Shown here: positions 24,184 to 30,814 of the stretch, piece after piece
Numbering within the stretch: position 1 is the first letter of the stretch
Layout of the letters: every line of letters starts with the position of its first letter
Assembly (NCBI GenBank): GCA_035546335.1
Contig: DATKDP010000118.1
Location: 1 to 44,680, forward strand
Length of the DNA: 44,680 nucleotides
Direction: 5' to 3'
Source: DATKDP01 sp035546335
GTDB taxonomy: Bacteria; Acidobacteriota; Thermoanaerobaculia; Gp7-AA8
Notes under the pieces: generated by a model
What the model was told of the DNA's origin: nothing
Databases searched by the model: none
What the model saw: the letters and a program-made list of their open reading frames with translations, nothing else
Translations under genes and position numbers: made by a program

Positions 24184-25038
24184 ATGCGGCAGATCACCGT
24201 CCGGTCCCATGCGAAAATCAACTGGCTCCTTCGTGTGCTCGGCAGGCGCGACGACGGCTATCACGACATCGAGACGATCTTCCAGTCGATCTCCCTTCAC
24301 GATCGCATCACGATTCGCGAAGCACCATCGTTAGAGCTGCGCTGCGACGACCCCTCCATCCCGGCCGGTGAGCAGAATCTCGTCGTCCGTGCGTGGCGGG
24401 CACTCCACGATCGCCATCGGATTCCGCCGGTTGCGATCGATCTCGGCAAGCGGATTCCCGCCGGCGGTGGCCTCGGCGGCGGCTCATCGAACGCCGCAGC
24501 GACGCTGCGAGCGCTCTCGCGACTCTTTGCCCTTCCGGCGGACGAGCTTCCGGAGATCGCGCTCGCTCTCGGCTCCGACGTGCCGTTTTTTCTCGTCGGC
24601 GGAACTGCGCTGGGTGAGGGGAGGGGGGAGATGCTGGAGCCGCTTCCGGACATCGCGCCAATTCCTCTCCTGCTCCTCTTTCCGGAAGAGCGCGTGCCGA
24701 CCGGCGAGGCGTTCGCCGCGCTGCGCGCCGACGGAGCGAGTGTCAGGCGCTCCGATGCCGGCCGATTGCGCCGGATTGCTGGTGATCCACTTGCCGCGGC
24801 GCGCGAGCTGACGAATGATTTCGAATCGACGGTGTTCGCCCGCTTGCCGCGGCTGGAGGAGTTGAAACAGATGCTGCTGGAGCGGGGAGCGCGATGGGCG
24901 GGCATGACGGGCTCGGGGTCGACCATCGTCGGCGCCTTCGCGACGGAGCCGGCACGCGACGCCGTGATTGCCGAGCTGGCGGCGGGGATCGACGCCGTGC
25001 CGGCCGAGACGATCTCGCGCAGCGAAGCACTCGCCTGA
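24184..25038 (+). CDS. ispE: 4-diphosphocytidyl-2-C-methyl-D-erythritol kinase
   Basis: Phosphorylates CDP-ME in the MEP pathway of isoprenoid synthesis. The 284-residue GHMP kinase shows the N-terminal substrate motif (AKINWLLRVLGRRDDGYHDIET), the ATP loop PAGGGLGGGSSNAAATL (about 91-107) and the C-terminal GMTGSGSTIVG (about 239-249). ATG 24184 is chosen because it gives the normal N-terminus; an upstream in-frame codon at 24139 lacks a site. ispE is followed by tRNA-Gln, a frequent bacterial neighbourhood. Confidence 0.96.
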   Translation: MRQITVRSHAKINWLLRVLGRRDDGYHDIETIFQSISLHDRITIREAPSLELRCDDPSIPAGEQNLVVRAWRALHDRHRIPPVAIDLGKRIPAGGGLGGGSSNAAATLRALSRLFALPADELPEIALALGSDVPFFLVGGTALGEGRGEMLEPLPDIAPIPLLLLFPEERVPTGEAFAALRADGASVRRSDAGRLRRIAGDPLAAARELTNDFESTVFARLPRLEELKQMLLERGARWAGMTGSGSTIVGAFATEPARDAVIAELAAGIDAVPAETISRSEALA

Positions 25039-25365
25039 TGTGCGAGGGGGTCGGGCGTCCCCGCCCGATCGCGGCGGCGTGCTCGCCGCCGCAGGCAAGT
25101 CAGGCACATCTGACCAGGTTCAAATGCGCGAGTCCGGCGGATCTGTCCGAGCGTGCCAGCGATGGCGAGGACGCCATCGCGATCGTGCGAGGACGCACGA
25201 CCCCCAGCCGAGCGTCCGCAGTCGCTCACAGCGTAGCCCGTCACCGGGCCGAAGATCGGAATCTTCGGCCACGCTTGACTCTTCTCGCTCCCCGCACGCG
25301 ATGCCATAAACTGCGCATCCGGGAATGCGCTCGCGCACCTGCGGCTTTTGAGGTTTCAGTGCCGA
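25039..25365. other. intergenic region with hairpins before tRNA-Gln
   Basis: No gene is visible. It holds a TCGGGCG/CGCCCGA hairpin near 25049-25066, a GCGGCG...CGCCGC hairpin near 25070-25092, and the GCCGAAGAT palindrome at 25237-25272. The promoter of the tRNA gene presumably lies in the last 60 bp, but no clear -35/-10 pair was identified. Confidence 0.5.
25237..25272 (+). repeat. GGCCGAAGATCGGAATCTTCGGCC palindrome, copy 1
   Basis: CCCGTCACCGGGCCGAAGAT followed by CGGAATCTTCGGCCAC forms a near-perfect palindrome. An almost identical copy in reverse orientation lies at 35425-35460, including the CCCGTCACCG flank, which shows a dispersed element rather than chance symmetry. Confidence 0.75.
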
Positions 25366-25440
<75 letters not shown>

Positions 25441-25562
25441 GGCTCGAAGACCTTCTCTCCCAATCGGTCGTTCCGTGATCCCCATCACAGAATGTCGTGT
25501 CTGCCGGCATTAGGTTGTCCGGGAAGCGCCGCCCCCGCACCGAGCAATAGTTCGAGCATTTT

Positions 25563-25919
25563 GTGACATCCGTCGGATGGAGATCCCGGCTGCATTCGAT
25601 TCCTTCGCGCCTGCGAAGGCTGCGTTGGGAAGTTCTCCGTCTCGCGATCCCGCCCCTGCTCCTCGCGCTCACGGCAGCATGCGCGTCGCTGCCGCCGCTG
25701 CCGTCGGATGAAGGTCTGCAGTGCACGAACGCACCGCTCGCTCCGCCCCCGACCGAGTATCACCACGACCGGCCGCGCGATTGCACGGGACTCTGCGGCG
25801 AGGCGAGAACGCGGATCCAGACGAAGTCGCTCACCGTGCCGGTGAGGAACGAGACGCCCGATCCGGCTGTCGCGGCCGTCCAGCCGCCCGCGGAATATCA
25901 CCGAAGTCCGTCGGGTTGA
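25563..25919 (+). CDS. small putative lipoprotein between two tRNA genes
   Basis: 118 residues from GTG at 25563. A basic n-region is followed by a hydrophobic stretch and lipobox LTAAC (IPPLLLALTAACASLPPLPS). The short mature part has paired Cys residues (CTNAPL, CTGLCGEA) and two PPPTEYHH/PPAEYHR motifs. No family is recognised. No strong Shine-Dalgarno is visible, so the start is uncertain. It lies between tRNA-Gln(TTG) and tRNA-Gln(CTG) on the same strand and could be co-transcribed with them. Confidence 0.5.
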   Translation: MTSVGWRSRLHSIPSRLRRLRWEVLRLAIPPLLLALTAACASLPPLPSDEGLQCTNAPLAPPPTEYHHDRPRDCTGLCGEARTRIQTKSLTVPVRNETPDPAVAAVQPPAEYHRSPSG

Positions 25920-25964
25920 AAAATCGTTCTCGCGAGATCACCCTCTGATCTTCGCCCCTCTTGC

Positions 25965-26038
25965 TGGGAGGTCGTTCAACGGTAGGACAACTGGCTCTGG
26001 ACCAGTGAATCGGGGTTCGAATCCCTGCCTCCCAGCCA
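25965..26038 (+). tRNA. tRNA-Gln (anticodon CTG)
   Basis: Acceptor TGGGAGG pairs with CCTCCCA, then G and encoded CCA. D-arm with TTCAACGGTAGGACA; anticodon stem ACTGG/CCAGT with loop CTCTGGA, giving CTG at 25997-25999; T-arm CGGGGTTCGAATCCCTG. This is a second glutamine isoacceptor 524 bp from the first, reading CAG codons. Confidence 0.96.
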
Positions 26039-26082
26039 CCGGCCGACGCGCCGGTGCTCGCGCTGCATTTCGGAGTGCCGTC

Positions 26083-27078
26083 CTACGGCTGGCTCTCCCG
26101 GCCTCTGCTTACGGCCATGACGATCTTGCCCTGTACATGTCCGTGTCCTACTGCGGCGAGAGCGTCCGCAACTTCGTCCAAAGCGACGACGCGCTCGACC
26201 ACGGCATGCAGTGCACGCGACTCGATCATCTCCGCCAGCGTCTGGAGGTCTTGTGGATCCATCCTGGCGATGAGTACCTCGACCTTCTGAGTGGCGCGTA
26301 GCGAAGCGATGCGCGTTTTCAGCCAGTAACTCATCGGACCTAGCCAGCGATTGGTCTTCGGCCCTCCGACGAGCACACATGTCGCGTCGTCGGTCAGCAG
26401 GCGTTTGTATTCGGACCACCTTCGGTTTCCGATGTTGTCGATCATCAGGTCGTAGTGGCGCTGCGGACCTAGCGTGAAGTCCGCACGCGTGTAATCGATG
26501 ACGTGGTCGGCGCCCAGCGAGCGCACGAGATCGACATTCCGCGTGCTGCAGACAGCGGTGACTTCGGCACCAAATGCCTTCGCGATCTGCACCGCAAACG
26601 TGCCGACGCCACCCGCGGCGCCGTTGATCAGCACTTTCTGATTGGCTCGGAGGCGGCCCTTGTCGCGAAGCGCCTGAAGGGCTGTGATCCCCGCCGTCGG
26701 TACTGCCGCTGCTTCCTCGAAGCTGATTCCCGGCGGTATGCGGGCGATGGTGTCGCCAGCGCATACGTACTCGGCGAACGCGCCGGCCGCGAAGCCGTAG
26801 ACCTCATCGCCCAGCCGGAACCTGGTGACTTCCGTACCACCCGCCTCCACGATCCCGGCGAAGTCGAATCCGACTCTATGCGTTCGCGGTCTCGTGATCC
26901 CGCCTTCGAGTCTTGCGACGTACGGCACCCCGTGCAACGCGACGTGGTAGTCGTAGGGATTCACGGAGCAGGCGATGACGCGCAGCAGCACCTCGTTCGC
27001 CTCCGGCACCGGCATCGCCACGTCCGCGATGCGGACTCCATCAGGCGCGCCGTACCTCTCACGAACGACCGCCTTCAT
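26083..27078 (-). CDS. zinc-independent alcohol dehydrogenase/quinone oxidoreductase family protein
   Basis: 331 residues of the medium-chain dehydrogenase/reductase superfamily. It has a GroES-like N-terminal domain (VIACSVNPYDYHVALHG; FDFAGIVEAGGTEVTRFRLGDEVYGF) and a Rossmann domain with the NADPH loop GAAGGVGTFAVQIAKAFGAEV. The structural zinc Cys cluster is absent, so it belongs with quinone oxidoreductases/enoyl reductases acting on small carbonyl or quinone compounds. ATG 27078 overlaps the TGA of the upstream membrane-protein gene (TGATG), a two-gene operon divergent from a TetR regulator. This points to an inducible detoxification unit. Confidence 0.9.
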   Translation of the reverse strand: MKAVVRERYGAPDGVRIADVAMPVPEANEVLLRVIACSVNPYDYHVALHGVPYVARLEGGITRPRTHRVGFDFAGIVEAGGTEVTRFRLGDEVYGFAAGAFAEYVCAGDTIARIPPGISFEEAAAVPTAGITALQALRDKGRLRANQKVLINGAAGGVGTFAVQIAKAFGAEVTAVCSTRNVDLVRSLGADHVIDYTRADFTLGPQRHYDLMIDNIGNRRWSEYKRLLTDDATCVLVGGPKTNRWLGPMSYWLKTRIASLRATQKVEVLIARMDPQDLQTLAEMIESRALHAVVERVVALDEVADALAAVGHGHVQGKIVMAVSRGRESQP

Positions 27079-27755
27079 CACGTTTCGCTCATGACGGCTG
27101 CCGCGGACTTCGATCGGGCAACTCTCGCCATCCACCACGCCATGGATCCGAGAACGAATACATGCGGCAGCATCAGGAGATTGGTGGCGCGCAACCACGT
27201 CGGAAACAGTTGCGCCTGTCCTGGATAGAACGAGAGAGAAGCGAGCAGTAGCGCGAGAGTCATGCGAAAGAGGTGGCGCCCGACGCGTCGTTGCGGCAAC
27301 GGCTGGGGTCGCACGAATACGCGAACATCGGATGCAGCGAAGAGCACGGCAATCGATCCGAACACAACGTAAATCAATGCCGGAAAACCATCTCTGGTCC
27401 CGTTCCGGCTGAACGCCGCATCGGCGCCAAATGTGAACGCGAGGAGGCCGACTGCTGCAACGAATGCGGCCGCAACCAGGTCGAACGCGGCGTATGGTAG
27501 GGCGGACGGCCGGATCGCGCGCCATGCGGTCGTAACGAGATAGAACGTCAGGAGGCCGACGACGACGCTGATCGCCACGTGCGAGTAGAAGGTCGCGAGG
27601 ACGACCGCGCTCGCCGACATCGCGAGCATCGATACGACGAAAACGCTTCCCACCGCGCCGTGCATTGCCGAGCCCTTGCGAAACACCAGGGCCGCATAGC
27701 CGGAGATCAACGCGGCAGTTGCGGTAATGACGTGAACGAGGAGGATTGCATTCAT
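27078..27755 (-). CDS. polytopic membrane protein (DUF2306-like)
   Basis: 225 residues with about seven hydrophobic segments. The N-terminus (LLVHVITATAALISGYAALVFRKGSAMHGAVGSVFVVSMLAM) has the H...G.FV..M signature of DUF2306 proteins. Function is unknown; family members often sit beside TetR regulators. The ATG at 27755 touches an operator-like palindrome (27756-27768), and no Shine-Dalgarno is visible, so translation may start on a very short leader. Coupled to the oxidoreductase gene by a 1-bp overlap. Confidence 0.85.
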   Translation of the reverse strand: MNAILLVHVITATAALISGYAALVFRKGSAMHGAVGSVFVVSMLAMSASAVVLATFYSHVAISVVVGLLTFYLVTTAWRAIRPSALPYAAFDLVAAAFVAAVGLLAFTFGADAAFSRNGTRDGFPALIYVVFGSIAVLFAASDVRVFVRPQPLPQRRVGRHLFRMTLALLLASLSFYPGQAQLFPTWLRATNLLMLPHVFVLGSMAWWMARVARSKSAAAVMSET

Positions 27756-27794
27756 CTTACAGTGTAAGACGTAGTATCGTACACCGTATAAACT
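27756..27794. promoter_or_regulatory. divergent TetR control region with two operator-like palindromes
   Basis: CTTACAGTGTAAG at 27756-27768 is a perfect palindrome around a central base. A weaker relative, TACACCGTA, lies at 27780-27788, about 22 bp (two helical turns) centre to centre. A -10-like GATACT (minus strand, about 27773-27778) and TATAAA (plus, about 27787-27792) lie between or next to them. The first palindrome directly abuts the ATG of the membrane-protein gene and the second lies 6 bp before the GTG of the TetR gene. This is typical for a TetR repressor controlling itself and the divergent operon. Confidence 0.65.
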
Positions 27795-28490
27795 GTGTCA
27801 AGCCGCCCCTCTACGCAACCACGGCCGCGAGCCCTCCTGACCCAGGAGCGAATCCTCAGGGCAGCGATCGAGCTCGCTGATGAAGCGGGCATCGAAGCGC
27901 TATCGATGCGCCGCCTCGGAACAAAACTCGGCGTAAAAGCGATGACGCTCTATTACCACGTCGGCAAGAAGGACGACCTTCTCGCCTCCATCGTCGACAT
28001 CGTTATCAATGAGATCGAGCTTCCCGCGGCTGATCTTCAATGGAAAATCGCACTGAGACGCTGCGCGATGTCCGCCCATGAGGTGCTGGTCCGGCATCGG
28101 TGGGCAGCGAATCTCGTTCTGCAACCCCGCGGGCCTGATCCCGCGCACCTCCGCTACATGAACGCGGTCCTAGGCACGCTGAGAAGAGCAGGATTCACGG
28201 TCGAGCAAACGCATCACGCCTATCACGCCCTCGACAGTCACGTCCTCGGGTTCACACTGTGGGAGGTCGGAATGAATCTCGGCAGCGAACAGGATGTGCG
28301 CGCTTTAGCTGCGGCATTTCTCCCCGAAATACCACCGGAGTTGCGCTATCTAGCCGAACACGTTGAGCACCATACGAAACCGCGAGATCCAGCCGAGAAG
28401 GAGGAGTTTGCTTTCGGCCTCGACCTGATCCTCGATGGCCTCGAACGGATGCTCGACGAATCGTCGCGACAACCACGAACTGAGCGCTGA
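27795..28490 (+). CDS. TetR/AcrR family transcriptional regulator
   Basis: 231 residues. The N-terminal TetR HTH (ILRAAIELADEAGIEALSMRRLGTKLGVKAMTLYYHVGKKDDLL, about 20-64) is followed by a TetR_C-type ligand domain (residues about 80-215). The ligand is unknown. The start is GTG 27795, within 10 bp of the operator-like site; no Shine-Dalgarno is seen, so a leaderless mRNA is possible. It is transcribed divergently from the DUF2306/oxidoreductase operon, its likely target. Confidence 0.92.
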   Translation: MSSRPSTQPRPRALLTQERILRAAIELADEAGIEALSMRRLGTKLGVKAMTLYYHVGKKDDLLASIVDIVINEIELPAADLQWKIALRRCAMSAHEVLVRHRWAANLVLQPRGPDPAHLRYMNAVLGTLRRAGFTVEQTHHAYHALDSHVLGFTLWEVGMNLGSEQDVRALAAAFLPEIPPELRYLAEHVEHHTKPRDPAEKEEFAFGLDLILDGLERMLDESSRQPRTER

Positions 28491-28540
28491 GTGCCGTCAG
28501 CCCCAGGGGTTGTGAACCGAATCGCGAATGCTAGGCTAGA

Positions 28541-28560
28541 ATGTACATGGTTATGTACAT
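28541..28560. promoter_or_regulatory. double ATGTACAT operator of the Phd/PIN pair
   Basis: ATGTACAT, itself palindromic, occurs at 28541-28548 and 28553-28560, separated by GGTT. It lies 12 bp before the GTG of the antitoxin gene and overlaps a -10-like TAGAAT (28537-28542). This is where a Phd-type antitoxin would bind to repress its own operon. Confidence 0.65.
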
Positions 28561-28571
28561 GAGGTGATCCG

Positions 28572-28853
28572 GTGGGCAAGCGACATTCCATCGCCGAGGC
28601 GCGAAACAATCTCCCGAAGCTCGTTCGCGAGGCGGAATCGGGTCAGCCGATCGAGCTGACGCGTCGCGGCGAGAGTGTGGCCGTCTTACTTGGTCGGAAG
28701 GAGTATGATCGTCTGGCCACTCGCGCTCGGCGATTCTCGGAGGCCTGGGCCGAATTCACGCAGGAAGTCGAGCTCTCTGAGTTGGGAATCGACCCTGACG
28801 AGATCTTCAACGATGTGCGCGACACTCGTCCAGGCAGGAACGTTGGGTTGTGA
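28572..28853 (+). CDS. Phd/YefM-family antitoxin
   Basis: 93 residues. The N-terminal Phd/YefM fold (HSIAEARNNLPKLVREAESGQPIELTRRGESVAVLLGRKEYDRL, about 4-48) binds DNA. The C-terminal tail (about 55-93, with ELGIDPDEIF) would wrap the toxin. GTG start at 28572 with AGGTGATCC upstream. The stop overlaps the toxin start (GTGA). It forms a type II toxin-antitoxin pair with the PIN protein and probably autoregulates at the ATGTACAT sites. Confidence 0.9.
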   Translation: MGKRHSIAEARNNLPKLVREAESGQPIELTRRGESVAVLLGRKEYDRLATRARRFSEAWAEFTQEVELSELGIDPDEIFNDVRDTRPGRNVGL

Positions 28854-29266
28854 CTCTGAAATACCTGCTCGATACCAATGTCGTTTCCGAGCCGCTGCGG
28901 GCGAAGCCACAACACGGTGTTGTTCGAAGGCTCGTGCGACACGAGGACGAAATCGCAATCTCGTCAGTGGTGTGGCACGAGTTACGGTTCGGAGCGGAAC
29001 GCCTGCCGGCATCGCGTCGCCGTGACGCGATCGTCCAGTACCTCGACCGCGTCGTTCTCACGACAATGCCGATCCTCGACTACGACCAGGCCGCCGCAGA
29101 GTGGCATGCCACAGAGCGCGCCCGTCTCGCCAGCCTCGGAGAAACACCTCCATTCGTAGATGGGCAGATCGCTGCCATCGCTCACGTGAATGATCTGATT
29201 CTCGTGACGTTCAATGATGCGGACTTCCGGCAGTTTCAGGGACTCCGCGTACTCAGATGGCGTTGA
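28850..29266 (+). CDS. vapC: PIN-domain toxin (VapC-like ribonuclease)
   Basis: 138-residue PIN domain with the acidic residues of VapC nucleases: Asp8 in LLDTNVVSE, Glu44 in WHELRFGAERL, Asp near 104 in PPFVDGQIAAIA and Asp near 122 in FNDADFRQFQG. VapC toxins cut initiator tRNA or rRNA with Mg2+. The GTG start at 28850 overlaps the antitoxin stop by 4 bp, ensuring coupled synthesis. Confidence 0.93.
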   Translation: MTLKYLLDTNVVSEPLRAKPQHGVVRRLVRHEDEIAISSVVWHELRFGAERLPASRRRDAIVQYLDRVVLTTMPILDYDQAAAEWHATERARLASLGETPPFVDGQIAAIAHVNDLILVTFNDADFRQFQGLRVLRWR

Positions 29267-29310
29267 GGGTGCAGCAAGAAGTCTGACGGAGGCGTCGGGA
29301 CCATGCCGCA

Positions 29311-29363
29311 GGCCGCGAAGGCGGCAACGGCACAATTCCTCGCACGCCTGCCGGCGTGCGCCG
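29311..29363 (+). repeat. twin-hairpin REP-like unit abutting an antitoxin gene
   Basis: GGCCGCGAAGGCGGC, then CACAATTCCTC, then the GCACGCC-TGCC-GGCGTGC hairpin. The stretch CACAATTCCTCGCACGCCTG and what follows to the GCGCCG end is identical to 30472-30504. It ends 7 bp before the GTG start of the RHH antitoxin gene. Confidence 0.8.
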
Positions 29364-29369
29364 AAGAGT

Positions 29370-29594
29370 GTGACAATCGTGCTGGACGAGAAGGTCGCGC
29401 GCTGGATTCGCATCAGGGCGGCGGAAGAGGAGATCAGCGTGTCGCGGCTGGTCGGCGACCTGCTACGCCAGATAATGGAGGACCAGCAACAGTACGATCG
29501 TTCGTGGGAGGCGTTTTCCTCCGTCGAGACCAAACGGCTGAGAAGGCGCGGAGAAGCGCTGCCGTCGCGCGAGGTGCCCGAGCCACGGTGGTGA
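29370..29594 (+). CDS. orphan ribbon-helix-helix antitoxin-like protein
   Basis: 74 residues starting at GTG 29370: TIVLDEKVARWIRIRAAEEE, then SVSRLVGDLLRQIM, and an SREVPEPRW tail. This is the RHH (CopG/Arc-like) antitoxin type that normally precedes a VapC-type PIN gene. No toxin gene follows; the next gene is convergent. The REP-like repeat ends 6 bp before the start codon, and no Shine-Dalgarno remains, which suggests the native 5' region was displaced. It may be a remnant or may use a different partner. Confidence 0.7.
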   Translation: MTIVLDEKVARWIRIRAAEEEISVSRLVGDLLRQIMEDQQQYDRSWEAFSSVETKRLRRRGEALPSREVPEPRW

Positions 29595-29595
29595 T

Positions 29596-29910
29596 TCAGC
29601 CCGCCCGCCTGCGCGATGTGGACGTCCGTTTGCCGCTCCTGGCGGTTCGCTCCTCCCTGATGCGTTCCGCAAGAAACACCTTGAGCAGTGATTGATACGG
29701 AACATCGCGCTGGTTCGCGAGCTGCTTGAGCTCTGCAATCATCGACTCGGGCAGACGAAGGGAGATTGTCCTCAGCGTCGGCCGGAGATTGGGCAAGATG
29801 AGCGTCGGGGCCTGGGACCAGTCGAGGTACTCCGTGGAGTCATTCTTTGCCCAGAACTCGCGCTCAGCGTCGTCATCCTGGAATGTCGGGATCTTCTTTC
29901 GTGGCTTCAT
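29596..29910 (-). CDS. CopG/BrnA-type antitoxin
   Basis: 104 residues. The N-terminal region carries the family signature (FQDDDAEREFWAKNDSTEYLDW); the C-terminal RHH half (TISLRLPESMIAELKQLANQRDVPYQSLLKVFLAERI) is the DNA-binding part. This is the CopG-type antitoxin normally paired with BrnT. The ATG at 29910 overlaps the end of the toxin gene by 38 bp. The stop is 2 bp from the convergent orphan antitoxin gene. Confidence 0.88.
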   Translation of the reverse strand: MKPRKKIPTFQDDDAEREFWAKNDSTEYLDWSQAPTLILPNLRPTLRTISLRLPESMIAELKQLANQRDVPYQSLLKVFLAERIREERTARSGKRTSTSRRRAG

Positions 29911-30196
29911 AGACTCTCCGCTCGCGTTCGCTCATCTCGCGAGCCGATATGGGCCGAACCAATGCGCCGCGTAACGTGAACGCAACGAACAACCAGCGCC
30001 CTCGGTTGGTTTGACCCAGCGCGTAATACCTGGGCTCCCTTACTGAATGCCTGACATCGGAAACGAGTGCAATCGGATGGTTGAGGAAAACCTCCTCCGT
30101 CTCCCAATCCGTGACTCGGTGCTTCGTCCAGTTCTTTCCGATGTTTCCATCGTCCCAATCGAATCCTTCCCACTCGGAGGGGTCGAGCTTCACCAC
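29873..30196 (-). CDS. brnT: BrnT-family toxin
   Basis: About 108 residues with the BrnT pattern FDWDDGNIGKNWTKHRVTDWETEEVFLN (about 11-38) followed by RYYALGQTNRGRWLFVAFTLRGALVRPISAREMSERE. BrnT toxins are RelE-like ribonucleases that inhibit translation. GTG 30196 (or 30193) is chosen: an in-frame TTG at 30232 coincides with a -35 promoter element, and a -10-like hexamer ends 6 bp before 30196, so the mRNA would start at or just before this GTG. The toxin precedes the antitoxin, the usual brnTA order. Confidence 0.85.
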   Translation of the reverse strand: MVKLDPSEWEGFDWDDGNIGKNWTKHRVTDWETEEVFLNHPIALVSDVRHSVREPRYYALGQTNRGRWLFVAFTLRGALVRPISAREMSERERRVYEATKEDPDIPG

Positions 30197-30202
30197 CGGA
30201 AA

Positions 30203-30232
30203 CGTATATCGCTCGAGTATACATTCCGTCAA
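30203..30232 (-). promoter_or_regulatory. brnTA-type promoter with internal operator
   Basis: On the minus strand, TTGACG (30232-30227) and TATACG (30208-30203) form a near-consensus -35/-10 pair with an 18-bp spacer. A dyad GTATACTCG/CGATATAC (30222-30204) overlaps the spacer and the -10 element, as expected for an autoregulated toxin-antitoxin promoter. The predicted start site falls on the GTG of the toxin gene, implying leaderless or near-leaderless mRNA. Confidence 0.6.
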
Positions 30233-30259
30233 GTCCTGAAGGAACGAGGCCTACGCCGC

Positions 30260-30397
30260 CGGAGGAGCCGCGGCTTCGATCATCCCCTCGCTGCTGGTAT
30301 CGACGGGGACAGAGCGGTATCGATACGCCATCCCATGCCGGCCGACGAAAATAGCCGTGCCCGGAGTCGGGAAACGTGATGGCATTCACTTGCGCAG
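30260..30397 (-). pseudogene. duplicated 3' fragment of the Ycf48-like lipoprotein gene
   Basis: About 138 bp match 32215-32351, the end of the Ycf48-like gene, with two substitutions and one inserted A (CGACGAAAATAGCC versus CGACGAAATAGCC). The insertion shifts the frame, so this copy cannot make the same C-terminus (GHGYFVGRHGMAYRYRS in the intact gene). It is an isolated fragment between the toxin operon and repeats: a recent partial duplication. Confidence 0.9.
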
Positions 30398-30452
30398 CTT
30401 CACCTCCGCCCGGCCCGCAGCGCCGATCCACGACCGTTGAGTCTGCATCCTC

Positions 30453-30505
30453 AGGCGGCGAAGGCGGCCGCCACAATTCCTCGCACGCCTGCCGGCGTGC
30501 GCCGG
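30453..30505 (+). repeat. twin-hairpin REP-like unit
   Basis: CAGGCGGCGAAGGCGGCC, then CACAATTCCTC and the GCACGCC/GGCGTGC hairpin. It is nearly identical to 29311-29363, about 1.1 kb away in the same orientation. Confidence 0.8.
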
Positions 30506-30528
30506 TTTTCTTTGGCGATGTTCGCGTT

Positions 30529-30586
30529 CCGGTGGTGGCGCTTTCGCGCTCACCACCGGCTGGATTCCTTGCATCCCTTCGGGATG
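30529..30586. repeat. CCGGTGGTG hairpin plus CATCCCTTCGGGATG palindrome
   Basis: CCGGTGGTGGCGC and GCGCTCACCACCGG pair around a 4-nt loop (30529-30559). A few bases later CATCCC-TTC-GGGATG forms a second hairpin. Two-hairpin modules of this kind are typical REP elements mobilised by RAYT transposases in many GC-rich bacteria; no RAYT gene is visible here. Confidence 0.65.
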
Positions 30587-30814
30587 GCCGGCGATTGTCG
30601 AGCCTCTGTTTTTCTGGTTTCAGGTCTTTCCCGGATCGGCTCGAGCCGTTTGTAGTCTTCGCAAGGCCGCGAAGGCGTGCCCGCAGCTGTTCACCGGCGC
30701 CGGGAAGAGCTCATCGACGGCGAGAGACTCTTCGGCTGGTCGAGAACTTCCTTCGCCCGATCACCATCATCGAGCTCACTTCCCATGACGCGATTGCCTG
30801 TCCTCGGAGCGAGA

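Larger units (their letters stand above)
30398..30814. other. gene-free region with REP units and hairpins
   Basis: About 420 bp without a supportable gene. It contains the twin-hairpin REP at 30453-30505, a CCGGTGGTG/CACCACCGG hairpin at 30529-30559, a CATCCCTTCGGGATG palindrome at 30572-30586, and another GGCCGCGAAGGC at about 30668. Open frames crossing it lack start signals and domains. Confidence 0.6.
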
